DNA of 53,919 nucleotides from Candidatus Zhuqueibacterota bacterium (GTDB taxonomy: Bacteria; Zhuqueibacterota; Zhuqueibacteria; Thermofontimicrobiales; Thiofontviventaceae), in contig JAFGOE010000098.1 in the NCBI GenBank assembly GCA_016926625.1, forward strand, positions 1 through 53,919, written 5' to 3'. A program made the translations under genes and the position numbers. Below, in pieces: positions 18,440-27,883 of the stretch (its first letter is position 1; each line of letters starts with the position of its first letter). The notes under the pieces were generated by a model. That model saw only the letters and a list, made by a program, of their open reading frames with translations. It did no database searches and was not told the DNA's origin.

Positions 18440-20119
18440 TTGAGAAGTTTATTTTTGATGATGATATGGATATTGTGTGTACATTCGTCTCCCCTGGCTC
18501 AGACCGGACATCCATTTCAACCGGATATGACGAATCCAAAATACGAAGAAGGCGATTGGATCAGTACATCGATGACTCGCTGGGTACGGAATATGGCGAT
18601 TGGTATGGAGTATGTTTATTTTGCAACGACCGGCGGCGTAAGTCGATACAACTACTACACCAACCGCTGGGATTACAGTTGGACCACGAGCAATGGCCTG
18701 GCAGATAATAATATTCTCCTGGTAGCCTATGACGATAATACTCATTACGTATGGTGTGCCACGGAAAGGGGCGTCAGTTGTTATTTTACGACGTTTAAGC
18801 GATGGGAAAATTACTATCGGCCCGATATCGGCATGATGGAAGACGATCAAATCATCTCGATCGGATTTGATGATGAAAACGTGTGGCTGGAGACGAATAA
18901 TGGACGATATATAAAAGGAAGTAAATATGGTCGTTTATTTCAAAATGCATCAGGACACACCGTAAACGACATGAACGATGTCGCGTGGTTCGGTTATCGT
19001 GCGCAAAACAGGAATCGACTGCCATTTTTTACCATGGGTGACGGATATTTTTTCGATGCGGATGGTTTTATATCCGATATTAACCTGAATCGCTATCGAG
19101 TTACCTCATGGTTACTCGATAAATGGGGAACGCACTGGGTCACCACATCAGGTCTCGGAGTAGGAAGTGCTCGTGTAAGGATAGAGCATCTGGAGTTGTT
19201 AACGCAGGGACTATTTGTAGATTTTGTTTCCGACTTTGAGATCGATCACCGGAACAACGTGATATGGTTAGGTACGCTGCATGAAGTTGAAGGAGAGAGC
19301 GGCATCTCACGATGGAATATAGACGATGAGCAATGGGACTATTTTCGGGCTCAATATATATCTGAACTCAGGGACGATAGGGTCAATTCGATCGCAATCG
19401 ATGATGATCATGTGTATTTTGGGACTGAGTATGGATTGGCGATTTACACGCCTCAACGTGATGAATGGCAGCATGTCGATCGATTTGATAACCTTGCAGA
19501 TAACTATATATATGATGTGGAGATCGATTCAGCGTACGTGTGGGTTGGGACTGGTTATGGTCTCAACAGAATAACAAAGAGCACGTTGGACGTGGATAGT
19601 ATCGAGGTAGTAAATGTGATGCCACAGGCTCTTCGTCAGGTTGAAATATACGATGTGGCGATTATGGATAATTTAATCTGGCTGGGCTCCGAATTTGGGG
19701 TCTATATTTACGATAGTTATAACGATGAAGGCGGGTTCCAGGCAGAGACTGGTGGACCGCTCAATGAGCCTGTCTACGCAGTAGCGGTTCATGACAACCA
19801 GGTCTGGACTGGTTCGAACAGAAGCATCGAAGTCTTTGATTATGACCAGCAGAAATGGTTAGGAGGACCGGAAAGACGATTGACGGATGGAATCCTGGTC
19901 AATTACATCGAAGCCGGTAATCAGAACGTTTGGGTTGCTACGGATTTTGGTGTCTTAAAATTTGATAAAGACCGGAAAATCTGGGTCCATTATACCATGG
20001 ATGATGGTTTAATCGATAATTACGTGACATCGGTACAGATCGATGGCGATTATGTATGGTTTGGCACCATATCTGGATTGACGAAATTTTATTGGAACAA
20101 TCCGATTCGAATCGATTGA
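18440..20119 (+). CDS. Secreted beta-propeller protein, two-component-propeller-like (559 aa)
   Basis: A signal peptide (MRSLFLMMIWILCVHSSPLAQ) is followed by many propeller blades with the pattern VWxGTxxGLxxY/F...NxLADNYIYDVEID, as in the Reg_prop repeats of hybrid two-component sensors. Unlike those sensors it has no transmembrane helix after the propeller and no kinase domain, so it would be a free periplasmic or exported propeller. It starts with TTG at 18440, supported by GGAGGG at 18425-18430 with a 9-base gap. A competing GTG frame at 18430 gives only a 92-residue product and is rejected. The gene lies 6 bases after the response-regulator gene, suggesting co-expression. It ends 2 bases from the convergent plsY gene. 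Ligand and role are unknown. Confidence 0.88.
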   Translation: MRSLFLMMIWILCVHSSPLAQTGHPFQPDMTNPKYEEGDWISTSMTRWVRNMAIGMEYVYFATTGGVSRYNYYTNRWDYSWTTSNGLADNNILLVAYDDNTHYVWCATERGVSCYFTTFKRWENYYRPDIGMMEDDQIISIGFDDENVWLETNNGRYIKGSKYGRLFQNASGHTVNDMNDVAWFGYRAQNRNRLPFFTMGDGYFFDADGFISDINLNRYRVTSWLLDKWGTHWVTTSGLGVGSARVRIEHLELLTQGLFVDFVSDFEIDHRNNVIWLGTLHEVEGESGISRWNIDDEQWDYFRAQYISELRDDRVNSIAIDDDHVYFGTEYGLAIYTPQRDEWQHVDRFDNLADNYIYDVEIDSAYVWVGTGYGLNRITKSTLDVDSIEVVNVMPQALRQVEIYDVAIMDNLIWLGSEFGVYIYDSYNDEGGFQAETGGPLNEPVYAVAVHDNQVWTGSNRSIEVFDYDQQKWLGGPERRLTDGILVNYIEAGNQNVWVATDFGVLKFDKDRKIWVHYTMDDGLIDNYVTSVQIDGDYVWFGTISGLTKFYWNNPIRID

Positions 20120-20121
20120 TT

Positions 20122-20754
20122 TTACTTTTTCTTGTCAGTAATTTTATTTTCATTGCCTGCCAGCAATCGTTTGATATTGCTGCGGTGGGTGAACAGGATT
20201 AACAACGAAATAAACACGCTGAGATAGATCAGAACATTAGTCACGATATGATTTGTATAAAATTTGAACATGATCAGCACGATGGGAAAACTTAAAGCGG
20301 CTGCCATAGAGCTAACAGAAACGATCTTGGTAAGGAATAACACGATTCCAAATATGATAAGGCAGATTAACGCAGCCGTCGGATTAAGCGCTAGCAACAT
20401 TCCTGCACCTGCGCCGACGCCCTTGCCTCCTTTAAAATTAGCAAAGAGAGTCCAGATGTGTCCCACCACCGCCATAAAACCAGCTATTATTTGGATTGTC
20501 TGCCCATGCAGCGGTATCGGATCGATCCGAATTTGTGAGATGTAGTAAGCAGCAACGAAGCCCTTCAGAACGTCCAGGATAAGCACGACGATACCTGTTT
20601 TCCAGCCAAGAACGCGAAACACATTGGTTGCCCCGGCATTGCCGCTTCCATATTCACGAATATCAATCCCTCGAGTGGCTTTAGAGAAGATAATGCTCCA
20701 TGGTACGGAGCCTAATAAATAACTGCTGATCATGATGATGAGTAGTGATATCAT
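20122..20754 (-). CDS. plsY: Glycerol-3-phosphate acyltransferase PlsY
   Basis: An integral membrane enzyme that transfers an acyl group from acyl-phosphate to glycerol-3-phosphate, the first step of phospholipid synthesis with PlsX. Its 210 residues and several hydrophobic helices fit the family. Conserved loops are visible: GSVPWSIIFSK near the start, IREYGSGNAGATNVFRVLG (usually SGNxGATN) and FKGGKGVGAGAG. The C-terminal tail is basic. The start ATG is preceded by AGGATG on the minus strand. It converges with the propeller gene with almost no gap, and no terminator is visible between them. Confidence 0.95.
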   Translation of the reverse strand: MISLLIIMISSYLLGSVPWSIIFSKATRGIDIREYGSGNAGATNVFRVLGWKTGIVVLILDVLKGFVAAYYISQIRIDPIPLHGQTIQIIAGFMAVVGHIWTLFANFKGGKGVGAGAGMLLALNPTAALICLIIFGIVLFLTKIVSVSSMAAALSFPIVLIMFKFYTNHIVTNVLIYLSVFISLLILFTHRSNIKRLLAGNENKITDKKK

Positions 20755-20865
20755 AGTTCATCCTGTCGTTATGTTAAAAATATTTTTTACAAAATGATAT
20801 ACTGATAAATGGCCAGTAATGAAAATAACTTAAACTAAATTATTAAATAAATAACTTAATACTAT

Positions 20866-22200
20866 TTAAGATAATAAAATGTAGCCATCATACGGCTTCA
20901 GTGAAAATTTCAACTTATCCGTGCTGAAGTTAAACGTCTCCAGTTGATTGATGTTGAGGATCTGCCAATTATCGACTTGAAAGTCGGCTTGAAGAGTAAC
21001 CTGAGATTCGATGGCTCCGAAGTTTAACATGATGATGGCGTATTTATCATCGAGTTTTCTACCGTATGAAGCGATGTATTGGGGGTTATTATTTTCTATT
21101 TTAAACAAGGAGCCTTTCGTCATCACCTCGTGGTCGAGTCGCAATTGGATCAGGGTTTTGTATAGTTTTTTGAAGTCGTTAGCACCTCTCACTTTCCAAT
21201 TGATGGGATTTTTATCAAACAGAGTAAGGTGTTTCGGATCTCCGACTTCCTGGCCGTTATAGAGCATGGGTATGCCATCTAATGTAAAAATCAATGTGGC
21301 ATAAGGCTTATATGATCCTGCTCCGAATTTATAGGTCGCTCTTGCCTGATCATGGTTTTCCAGGAACCTTAGCCGTAAAGCGTTACGAGGAAAATGCATT
21401 TTCCGATCGAACACCAAATCGACCACATCCTGTGCGTTGACCAGTCCATTTTGCAGTTCGTCGAGTTTATAATAGAGCACCCAATCGTACGTTACATTAA
21501 ACGACTTCAGATGCATCTCAGGATCTTCCCATTCTGCGATCATGAGAAGATCGTGCTTAACTTTTTTCAGGTCTTGTACGAGATCGCTCCAAAAATCGTC
21601 TGGCACTAAACCGGCTACATCGCATCGGTAACCATCAATATCAAAGTTTTCTACCCAATAGTGGGCGACATCTTTTATGTATTTTCTTAGTTCTTTGTTA
21701 TTGTAATTGAGATCGACAACGTCAGACCACCCGGCTATCTGTCGCGAAAAATTACCCTCATCGTCGTGCATGAACCAATCAGGATGATTTTTAATCTCGA
21801 TATGATCATTGGCTGCATGATTAGCGACGAAATCGAGCACGAGTCTGATATCGTTTACATGGCATTCGTTGACCAGAGCCTTGAAATCGTCTTTTGACCC
21901 ATATTCAGAATTGATGCGATAGAAGTCACGAATAGAATAAGGAGAACCCAGAGGGCCTTTGCGTTTTAGATGACCGATGAGATGGATAGGCATCAACCAA
22001 ATGACATTGATTCCTAAATCTTTTAACTCCGGTATCCTCTTAGTGAGCGATACAATATCCCCTTCTTTACTGAAGGCGCGCAGGTATATTTCGTAAATTA
22101 TCGCATCATAAGCCCAGTCCGGAGAAATAATACTCTCCAGTTCGCCGAATGATCTCTCATGTTTGATAATTCCAAATTTTTCTATTGACGTTAGAGGCAT
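20866..22200 (-). CDS. Alpha-amylase family glycoside hydrolase, GH13 (444 aa)
   Basis: A cytoplasmic (no signal peptide) GH13 enzyme acting on alpha-glucans or maltooligosaccharides. The four GH13 regions are present: DFVANHAAND (I), GYRCDVAGLV with the nucleophile Asp (II), MIAEWED with the acid/base Glu (III) and FLENHDQAR with the transition-state Asp (IV). The N-terminus has AIIYEIYLRAFS, typical of the TIM barrel start. A short C-terminal beta domain ends in LKPYDGYILLS. The exact specificity (alpha-amylase, cyclomaltodextrinase or glucosidase) cannot be read from the sequence. Translation starts 5 bases after a strong AAGGAGG on the minus strand. Confidence 0.93.
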   Translation of the reverse strand: MPLTSIEKFGIIKHERSFGELESIISPDWAYDAIIYEIYLRAFSKEGDIVSLTKRIPELKDLGINVIWLMPIHLIGHLKRKGPLGSPYSIRDFYRINSEYGSKDDFKALVNECHVNDIRLVLDFVANHAANDHIEIKNHPDWFMHDDEGNFSRQIAGWSDVVDLNYNNKELRKYIKDVAHYWVENFDIDGYRCDVAGLVPDDFWSDLVQDLKKVKHDLLMIAEWEDPEMHLKSFNVTYDWVLYYKLDELQNGLVNAQDVVDLVFDRKMHFPRNALRLRFLENHDQARATYKFGAGSYKPYATLIFTLDGIPMLYNGQEVGDPKHLTLFDKNPINWKVRGANDFKKLYKTLIQLRLDHEVMTKGSLFKIENNNPQYIASYGRKLDDKYAIIMLNFGAIESQVTLQADFQVDNWQILNINQLETFNFSTDKLKFSLKPYDGYILLS

Positions 22201-22529
22201 ATTTCCTCCTTACAGATTGAAAGCGTATATTTAACTGAAATGTATTCACATGAATCGTTCCCATCACATGGGACTGTATCAAAAGTTAACTTGTAGTGAC
22301 GAATTTATTCGTCAAATACGACATATTGTATGGGTGAATAGTTACACTGCTCCAAATTGTACTAAATATCTTGTATTGAGACTTTTGATACAGCCCCATG
22401 TGGCTCATTATGGCTTGCTTTGCCATGTATTCTTTACAAATAGTTGAATATAGTCGCAAGTCGATGCCTTAAAAGGTGTACGGTTAAAGCCCAATGTCGC
22501 TATCCTTGTCACCGATACATGGTTGACGT
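22201..22529. other. Gene-free gap holding a MITE-like element
   Basis: 329 bases separate the GH13 start from the S8 protease stop. The stretch contains the GH13 ribosome binding site next to 22200, the inverted-repeat element at 22270-22397, and a small hairpin ATGGC/GCCAT at 22410-22426. No convincing terminator for the protease and no protein-coding frame was found. Confidence 0.7.
22270..22397. mobile_element. 128-bp MITE-like element with 17-bp terminal inverted repeats
   Basis: The left end GGGACTGTATCAAAAGT (22270-22286) and the reverse complement of the right end (22381-22397), GGGGCTGTATCAAAAGT, differ at one base. GGGxCTGT...CAAAA ends are common on insertion sequences. Just outside are CACAT on the left and ATGTG on the right, which would fit insertion into a CACATGTG site with duplication of AT. 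The inside is non-coding and holds a 16-base inverted repeat at 22298-22313 (GACGAAT-TT-ATTCGTC). No transposase is present, so it is either a MITE or a deletion remnant. Confidence 0.6.
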
Positions 22530-24545
22530 TTATTTCAATAATAACATTTTTTTCGTTTGAATTCGTCCGTCCGATAGTATTTCGACAAAATATATTCCTG
22601 ATCCTAACGGATTCTCATGATCATCATCGCCGTTCCAGTCGACAAGATAACTACTGGCCAGTTGAAACCTGTCGACCAAATTTCTGACTCGTTGTCCCAA
22701 TACATTGTAAATATTCAGTGAGACATGAGCGGGTTTTAATACATCATATTTTATCGTGGTGCGACCATTGAACGGATTCGGGTAATTTTGATAGAGAACA
22801 AACAGCTCTGGTTGCACGGGTGGTTCGCCCGGATGAATCGACATGTCATTCGGATTAAAGGTAAATACCATCTCAGGAGCATTATACGGATGCAATTTCG
22901 TGTCGTTTGACCTATCCTTTGCTTTAAAATATAAGTTAATCTTCTCATGGCTCCGGTCATAAGGAATAAGGACGTTGTATTCATAAGCTAACTGATCGGA
23001 ACGAACCATCCGGACAGGATTAAACGAAGCATCGTTATAGCTATAGTAGAGAAAGGTTGAATCAGCGTTTACATCGTTTTTAGAGAAAACATTGATACTG
23101 ATCTGATAACCTTCGGTCGCATTGGTAATGATGGGAAGGTTACTGAAAAAGAGTCCTAGCGAGTAGATGGCTTCATAAGCATTGACAATGCCCCAACCGT
23201 ACTCGTTATTCGGATTGCGAGCGTTGTTGGCGGTAAATTTCAGAGCATCCCTGACTTGCATGGGCGTCAGCTGGGGGTGTGCTGACAGCAGAAGCGCAGC
23301 GACTCCGGCTGTGAGGGGACTGGAGAATGAGGTGCCACTGGAATAAGTGAATGAATTGGGGGACGAAGGAGAGGCGACGACGATCCCAGATCCCTGAGCC
23401 ACGATGTCGGGTTTGATTCGACCATCCCATGTAGGGCCGACTGAACTGAACGATGTTAATAGTCCGTTATTATAAACGGCACCAACGCTGATCACACTAT
23501 CTCCATCAGCAGGTGCAATAATAGAACCGGTTTGATTCCCCTCATTTCCCATCGAATTGACGATAACAACTCCTTTACTGACGGCGATATCGGCAGCTAT
23601 CGTGGTAATTGCGGTGTTCCCATCCATATCAGAGTACGTGTACCAGTCGTTATAACCCAGTGAACTGTTGACAATGTCGGCTCCTTTACTTTCCAGCCAC
23701 TCTAGTCCGGCAACCCAGAAATCTTCTTCGATAATGGTTTCAGATTTCATCTCCTCTGTTTTGGCGAGTAGATAACGTGAACCGAAAGCCGGTCCTATCA
23801 ACGTGCCTTCAAGAAAGCCTCCGATCGTTGATAGCGTTTTCGTGCCATGATCGTCCTGGTTATACGCATCGAAGTCGTTTGACTCATTGGCCGTGTTATT
23901 GTCGTTATGGATGAAATCGTATTCATCTATCACGTACATGGCGGAAAAAGCGGTATGATCCTTAAACCGAAAACCTGTGTCCAGCATCCCGATGATGACT
24001 CCCCGTCCTTCTATACCCAGATCGTGAATATCGGGCACTCGCATCAGGTTATTTTGATCAAATGAAGCACCGTAATCGTATTTATGGATTGGTGCGGAAT
24101 CAGATCGCTGATTGCTCTTATGCATGTCAGCTTGCTCGACGGGTGATCGTTTGTACTTGATTACAGGTTGCACCCTGTCGATGAAGTCGTAGGTTTTGAT
24201 GGCGACTACTTGTTCCGCGTCGAGAAAGGTGCTGATGGCATTCATCCAATTCGAAGTGACGATCGGAGTGATACCTGCGGATTTCAACCGATCGATATAG
24301 CTCTCACTGACAGGCAGGTCGCTGGCGTCGGCCAGAATCTTACTGGTGCTGATCCGCTCTCGTCGTGATTTGGTTCGAGGTGTCAGATTTTTGATATAAT
24401 CTCGTAGGTACTCAGCCTGTTCGGATGATGTAATCTCCTTGTCCTTAAAAAATATCCAATATTTTATATGATCTTCAATCCCGAACAATGGGTTGTCGAT
24501 CATAAGAAAAAGGATAGAGATTATCAATATATTAATCTTGGACAT
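22530..24545 (-). CDS. Secreted S8 subtilisin-family serine protease with T9SS-type C-terminal domain (671 aa)
   Basis: An exported subtilase. The N-terminal signal segment (INILIISILFLMI) is followed by a propeptide-like region to about residue 150. The catalytic triad is Asp189 (GMLDTGF), His233 (DDHGTKTL) and Ser406 (SGTSFSSP), with Asn334 (MGNEG) as the oxyanion residue. After about residue 460 comes a beta-rich linker, then a FlgD-Ig-like sorting domain starting at LYQNYPNPFNG and ending KKMLLLK. This tail is usually cleaved or used for surface attachment by type IX secretion. The gene lies 71 bases downstream of the cyclophilin gene on the same strand and may be co-transcribed. GGAG lies 11 bases before the ATG. 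Confidence 0.95.
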   Translation of the reverse strand: MSKINILIISILFLMIDNPLFGIEDHIKYWIFFKDKEITSSEQAEYLRDYIKNLTPRTKSRRERISTSKILADASDLPVSESYIDRLKSAGITPIVTSNWMNAISTFLDAEQVVAIKTYDFIDRVQPVIKYKRSPVEQADMHKSNQRSDSAPIHKYDYGASFDQNNLMRVPDIHDLGIEGRGVIIGMLDTGFRFKDHTAFSAMYVIDEYDFIHNDNNTANESNDFDAYNQDDHGTKTLSTIGGFLEGTLIGPAFGSRYLLAKTEEMKSETIIEEDFWVAGLEWLESKGADIVNSSLGYNDWYTYSDMDGNTAITTIAADIAVSKGVVIVNSMGNEGNQTGSIIAPADGDSVISVGAVYNNGLLTSFSSVGPTWDGRIKPDIVAQGSGIVVASPSSPNSFTYSSGTSFSSPLTAGVAALLLSAHPQLTPMQVRDALKFTANNARNPNNEYGWGIVNAYEAIYSLGLFFSNLPIITNATEGYQISINVFSKNDVNADSTFLYYSYNDASFNPVRMVRSDQLAYEYNVLIPYDRSHEKINLYFKAKDRSNDTKLHPYNAPEMVFTFNPNDMSIHPGEPPVQPELFVLYQNYPNPFNGRTTIKYDVLKPAHVSLNIYNVLGQRVRNLVDRFQLASSYLVDWNGDDDHENPLGSGIYFVEILSDGRIQTKKMLLLK

Positions 24546-24616
24546 GCAGTATCACTCCGCTAATTTGCTGCGACTCGCTTAAAAAAAGATCTTGAACCTT
24601 AGTCTATCTATTGAAC

Positions 24617-25258
24617 TCATCTTTCAACGACACGAACCCTGTTCATGTAAACATTTTCTTCAGGTCTGTCACGATTGTCTCGCGGGACGCTGACAATTTT
24701 ATCGACGACGTCGAGACCTTTTGTTACTTTGCCAAAAATGGTATATTGGCCGTCAAGATGATGAATAGGGGCCACGCAGATAAAGAATTGAGTACCCGCA
24801 GTGTCGATGTCATGAGGGGCTCTTGCGGTCGACACAATTCCCCTGTCATGCCTTAGATTACTGAATTCGGCAGCCAGTTTGTAACCGGCATCGCCGGTTC
24901 CGTCGTTATTCGGATTTTCATCACGGCTTAAAATATCTCCGCCCTGGATAACGAAGTTGGGGATGACTCGATGGAATGTTACCCCATCGTAGAATCCCGC
25001 ATTGGCCAGTTTTTTAAAATTGGCGCAATGATTGGGTGCAACATCAGGATAAAATTCAAATTCGATTGTACCAAAGTCCGTCTCAATGATGGCGATTTCG
25101 TTTTCAGTGACCGGGATATTATGAAGCTGTTGTACATTGGCGATTATCTCATTGATCTCAGACTGGGTCAGAACTTTATGAGTCGGTTTGGATTTTTCAG
25201 AGCATGCGGCCAACAGCATAATTAAACTCAGGGACATAATTAAGAAATTTTTAAGCAT
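24617..25258 (-). CDS. Cyclophilin-type peptidyl-prolyl isomerase lipoprotein (213 aa)
   Basis: A PPIase that catalyses cis-trans isomerisation of proline bonds, here in the periplasm or on a membrane. The N-terminus MLKNFLIMSLSLIMLLAACSEK is a lipoprotein signal with lipobox LAAC. The cyclophilin core shows FHRVIPNFVIQGGD, the GTGDAGYKLAAEF variant, TAGTQFFICVAP and TIFGKVTKGLDVVDKI. The start at 25258 is chosen because the lipoprotein signal begins there, AGGAG precedes it, and a strong promoter at 25298-25326 puts the transcript start downstream of the longer in-frame start at 25330. A single-domain secreted cyclophilin of normal size. Confidence 0.94.
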   Translation of the reverse strand: MLKNFLIMSLSLIMLLAACSEKSKPTHKVLTQSEINEIIANVQQLHNIPVTENEIAIIETDFGTIEFEFYPDVAPNHCANFKKLANAGFYDGVTFHRVIPNFVIQGGDILSRDENPNNDGTGDAGYKLAAEFSNLRHDRGIVSTARAPHDIDTAGTQFFICVAPIHHLDGQYTIFGKVTKGLDVVDKIVSVPRDNRDRPEENVYMNRVRVVER

Positions 25259-25297
25259 ATTTGATTCTCCTAATGTTAACATTTTAAACGACTTATT

Positions 25298-25326
25298 ATT
25301 ATACCAATTTTTCTGATAAAAGTCAA
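25298..25326 (-). promoter_or_regulatory. Sigma70-type promoter of the cyclophilin gene
   Basis: On the minus strand TTGACT (25326-25321) and TATAAT (25303-25298) are exactly 17 bp apart, and TGG before the -10 box makes it an extended -10. Transcription would start near 25291, about 33 bases before the chosen ATG. It fires away from priA. Confidence 0.85.
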
Positions 25327-25361
25327 GCAAAAAGGGTGAATATTCTATTGCAATTCTGCTC

Positions 25362-25367
25362 TATAAT
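25362..25367 (+). promoter_or_regulatory. Possible -10 box of priA, implying a near-leaderless mRNA
   Basis: TATAAT lies only 15-20 bases before the possible start codons (TTG 25376, ATG 25382). No good -35 box stands at the right distance, and no Shine-Dalgarno site is visible before the gene. If this box is used, the 5' leader would be about 2-8 bases. Confidence 0.35.
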
Positions 25368-25381
25368 TTGTAATTTTGGAC

Positions 25382-27883
25382 ATGCAGACAAATGATACAC
25401 TCATAGACGTGGTGCTTCCGTTACCCATCGATCGATCGTTCGTGTACGCGGTTCCCGCCATGTTTTCAGAGGCCATTCAGCCAGGTATTCGTGTGTTGAT
25501 CCCGTTTGGCAGGCGGCGAGTCACCGGATATGTGATCCGGACTTTTAGTTCCGGAGAAAAGCATTACGATTTTGAGATAAAGAAAATTATCGATGTCCTG
25601 GATGATAAGCCCGTATTTACGCCCGATCTGATGTCGTTATCCGAATGGATTGCATCCTATTATGTCTGTTCACAGGGTGAAGCGCTTAAAGTCATGCTGC
25701 CTCGAGGAATGAATCTCGAATCGAATTCGATCATCAGTATAAGGCAGGATTTTCCGCAAGCAAAGGATTCGAGTGAACGCACTGAATCACGGTCGCACGA
25801 AAAACTAGTGAACTTATTAGGTGATGGTCGACAAATGACCATAAAGCAGTTACAGAAGGAGTTGAAGATCAAGAATTTATATTTCATGTTGAATCAACTG
25901 GAAAAACATGGAATGATACAGAGGCGTCTTGACCTGCCACAGCCGCTGGTTGCTCCTAAGTTTGAGATATGGATCGGTGTGAATCGTGAAATTTATAGTA
26001 CCAGTGATTTTGACCGAATCACGGAATCCCTCGCGAAAACGGCACCCAAACAGGCGATATGTTTAAATTATCTATTGGATAAAGCTGATGATGTACCGCG
26101 TCGCGAACTAATTGACAATGCAGGCGTTACCAATTCATCGATTCAAGCCCTGATCAATAAAAATTTGATCGTTGAGAGCAGACAAGAGGTATTGCGGTCC
26201 TATTACACCGAGGAAGAGGAAGTCAAATTAAAATCGATCGTCTTGAATAGCGACCAGAAGGCGGTGAAGCAAGAAATTGAGCGAAATATACTGAACCAGG
26301 CGTTCATTCCTTTTTTATTACACGGCGTGACAGGCAGCGGTAAGACTCAGATCTATATCGAGGCACTGCGAACGATTTTGAATCGGGGTCGCACTGCCAT
26401 CGTACTGGTACCTGAGATCTCATTGACCCCACAGACGGTGAGTCGTTTTAAGGCCAATTTCCCAGGGATTGTGACCGTGCTGCACAGCCATATGTCGCTT
26501 GGTGAGAGGTACGATTCATGGCGGAAGCTGAGAGATGGGACATTTAAGATCGCCATCGGTCCGCGTTCGGCGATATTCGCACCGCTTGAAAATTTAGGGT
26601 TGATTGTGATCGATGAGGAGCATGAAAATACCTATAAACAATCAGAGCAAAGACCCTATTATCATGCTCGGGATGTGGCTGTTATGAGAGGCAAGCTCAA
26701 TAACGCAGTCGTTATCTTAGGCTCCGCTACGCCTTCGGTCGAATCATATTTTAATACGCGAATACATAAATATCAATTGTTGACCCTGCCTAACCGAGTC
26801 GACAATGTACCTTTGCCAAAAGTCTATTTGATCGACATGTCGAAACAACGAAAGGTGGCACCGGAACGTAAAAATCAGATATTATCGTTAGAGTTAGAAC
26901 AGAAGATAAAGGACAGGTTAGAAAAGCATGAGCAGATCATCATACTGCAGAATCGCAGGGGATATTCGTCGTATATGCGATGTTCGGATTGCGGAAATGT
27001 CGAGCAGTGCGTTAATTGCAATATAACGCTGACATATCACAAAGTTTCGAATCGTCTTCGCTGTCACTATTGTGGTTATCAGAAGATACCTCCGCCTTCC
27101 TGTCCGGCATGCGGCAGTAATCGGCTTGAATATCAGGGAGTCGGGACGCAACAAGTAGAACAATCGATTCGCGAGACGTTTCCGCAAGCTCGTGTCATCA
27201 GGATGGATCTCGATACGGTGCGGCGTAAGCGTGCTCATGATCGGATTATCGATGCATTCAACAGGGAGAAGTATGATATTTTATTAGGTACACAGATGGT
27301 GGCGAAGGGGCATGATTTTGATAAGGTCACGCTTGTGGGGGTCATCTCAGCGGATACCACCTTACTGTTGCCCGATTTCAGGGCAACGGAGCGTACGTTT
27401 CAACTGCTCACACAGGTAGCGGGTCGCGCTGGCCGACGCGATCAACAGGGTGAAGTGGTGATTCAAACGTATTATCCTGAACACTTCGGGATCGAGTGTG
27501 CCAGGACACATAATTATATGAAATTTTATGCATCGGAGATCATAAAACGATCAGAGCTTGGATATCCGCCTTACACTCGATTGATCCAAATGTTGATCAA
27601 GGGGGAGAATGAACCCAGGGTCATCATGCACATTAAGGCACTTGCACAGGAGTTGCGACAGGGAATCGAGGCGATTGATATCTTAGGACCGGTACCTGCT
27701 CCGTTGACACGTATTAAAAAAATGTATCGGTGGCACATGATCGTTAAAGTAAACAAATTGCTGGATAAATCCGGGAAAATGACGAACGAGATGGTCAGGA
27801 ATCTTGCTTATCGTTATGAACGGGAGCTTAAAAAAGATAATCTGCAGTTGATGATACATATCGATCCGATGACGATATTATAG
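25382..27883 (+). CDS. priA: Primosomal protein N' (replication restart helicase PriA)
   Basis: A 3'-5' DNA helicase that recognises stalled forks and reloads the replisome. The N-terminal DNA-binding domain starts VVLPLPIDRSFVYAVP. The helicase core has Walker A GVTGSGKTQIY, motif II DEEHENTYKQ, GSATPSVES and the C-terminal motifs GTQMVAKGHDFDKV and QVAGRAGR. Eight cysteines in CSDCGNVEQCVNC and CHYCGYQ...CPACGS form the two zinc sites. 833 residues is normal for PriA. The ATG at 25382 is preferred; an in-frame TTG lies 6 bases earlier, and neither has a visible ribosome binding site. It is divergent from the cyclophilin gene. Confidence 0.96.
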   Translation: MQTNDTLIDVVLPLPIDRSFVYAVPAMFSEAIQPGIRVLIPFGRRRVTGYVIRTFSSGEKHYDFEIKKIIDVLDDKPVFTPDLMSLSEWIASYYVCSQGEALKVMLPRGMNLESNSIISIRQDFPQAKDSSERTESRSHEKLVNLLGDGRQMTIKQLQKELKIKNLYFMLNQLEKHGMIQRRLDLPQPLVAPKFEIWIGVNREIYSTSDFDRITESLAKTAPKQAICLNYLLDKADDVPRRELIDNAGVTNSSIQALINKNLIVESRQEVLRSYYTEEEEVKLKSIVLNSDQKAVKQEIERNILNQAFIPFLLHGVTGSGKTQIYIEALRTILNRGRTAIVLVPEISLTPQTVSRFKANFPGIVTVLHSHMSLGERYDSWRKLRDGTFKIAIGPRSAIFAPLENLGLIVIDEEHENTYKQSEQRPYYHARDVAVMRGKLNNAVVILGSATPSVESYFNTRIHKYQLLTLPNRVDNVPLPKVYLIDMSKQRKVAPERKNQILSLELEQKIKDRLEKHEQIIILQNRRGYSSYMRCSDCGNVEQCVNCNITLTYHKVSNRLRCHYCGYQKIPPPSCPACGSNRLEYQGVGTQQVEQSIRETFPQARVIRMDLDTVRRKRAHDRIIDAFNREKYDILLGTQMVAKGHDFDKVTLVGVISADTTLLLPDFRATERTFQLLTQVAGRAGRRDQQGEVVIQTYYPEHFGIECARTHNYMKFYASEIIKRSELGYPPYTRLIQMLIKGENEPRVIMHIKALAQELRQGIEAIDILGPVPAPLTRIKKMYRWHMIVKVNKLLDKSGKMTNEMVRNLAYRYERELKKDNLQLMIHIDPMTIL

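Noticed and set aside
18430..18708. 92-codon GTG-started frame overlapping the propeller gene
   Set aside because: It is out of frame with the 559-residue propeller protein, which has a signal peptide and a correctly spaced ribosome binding site for its TTG start.
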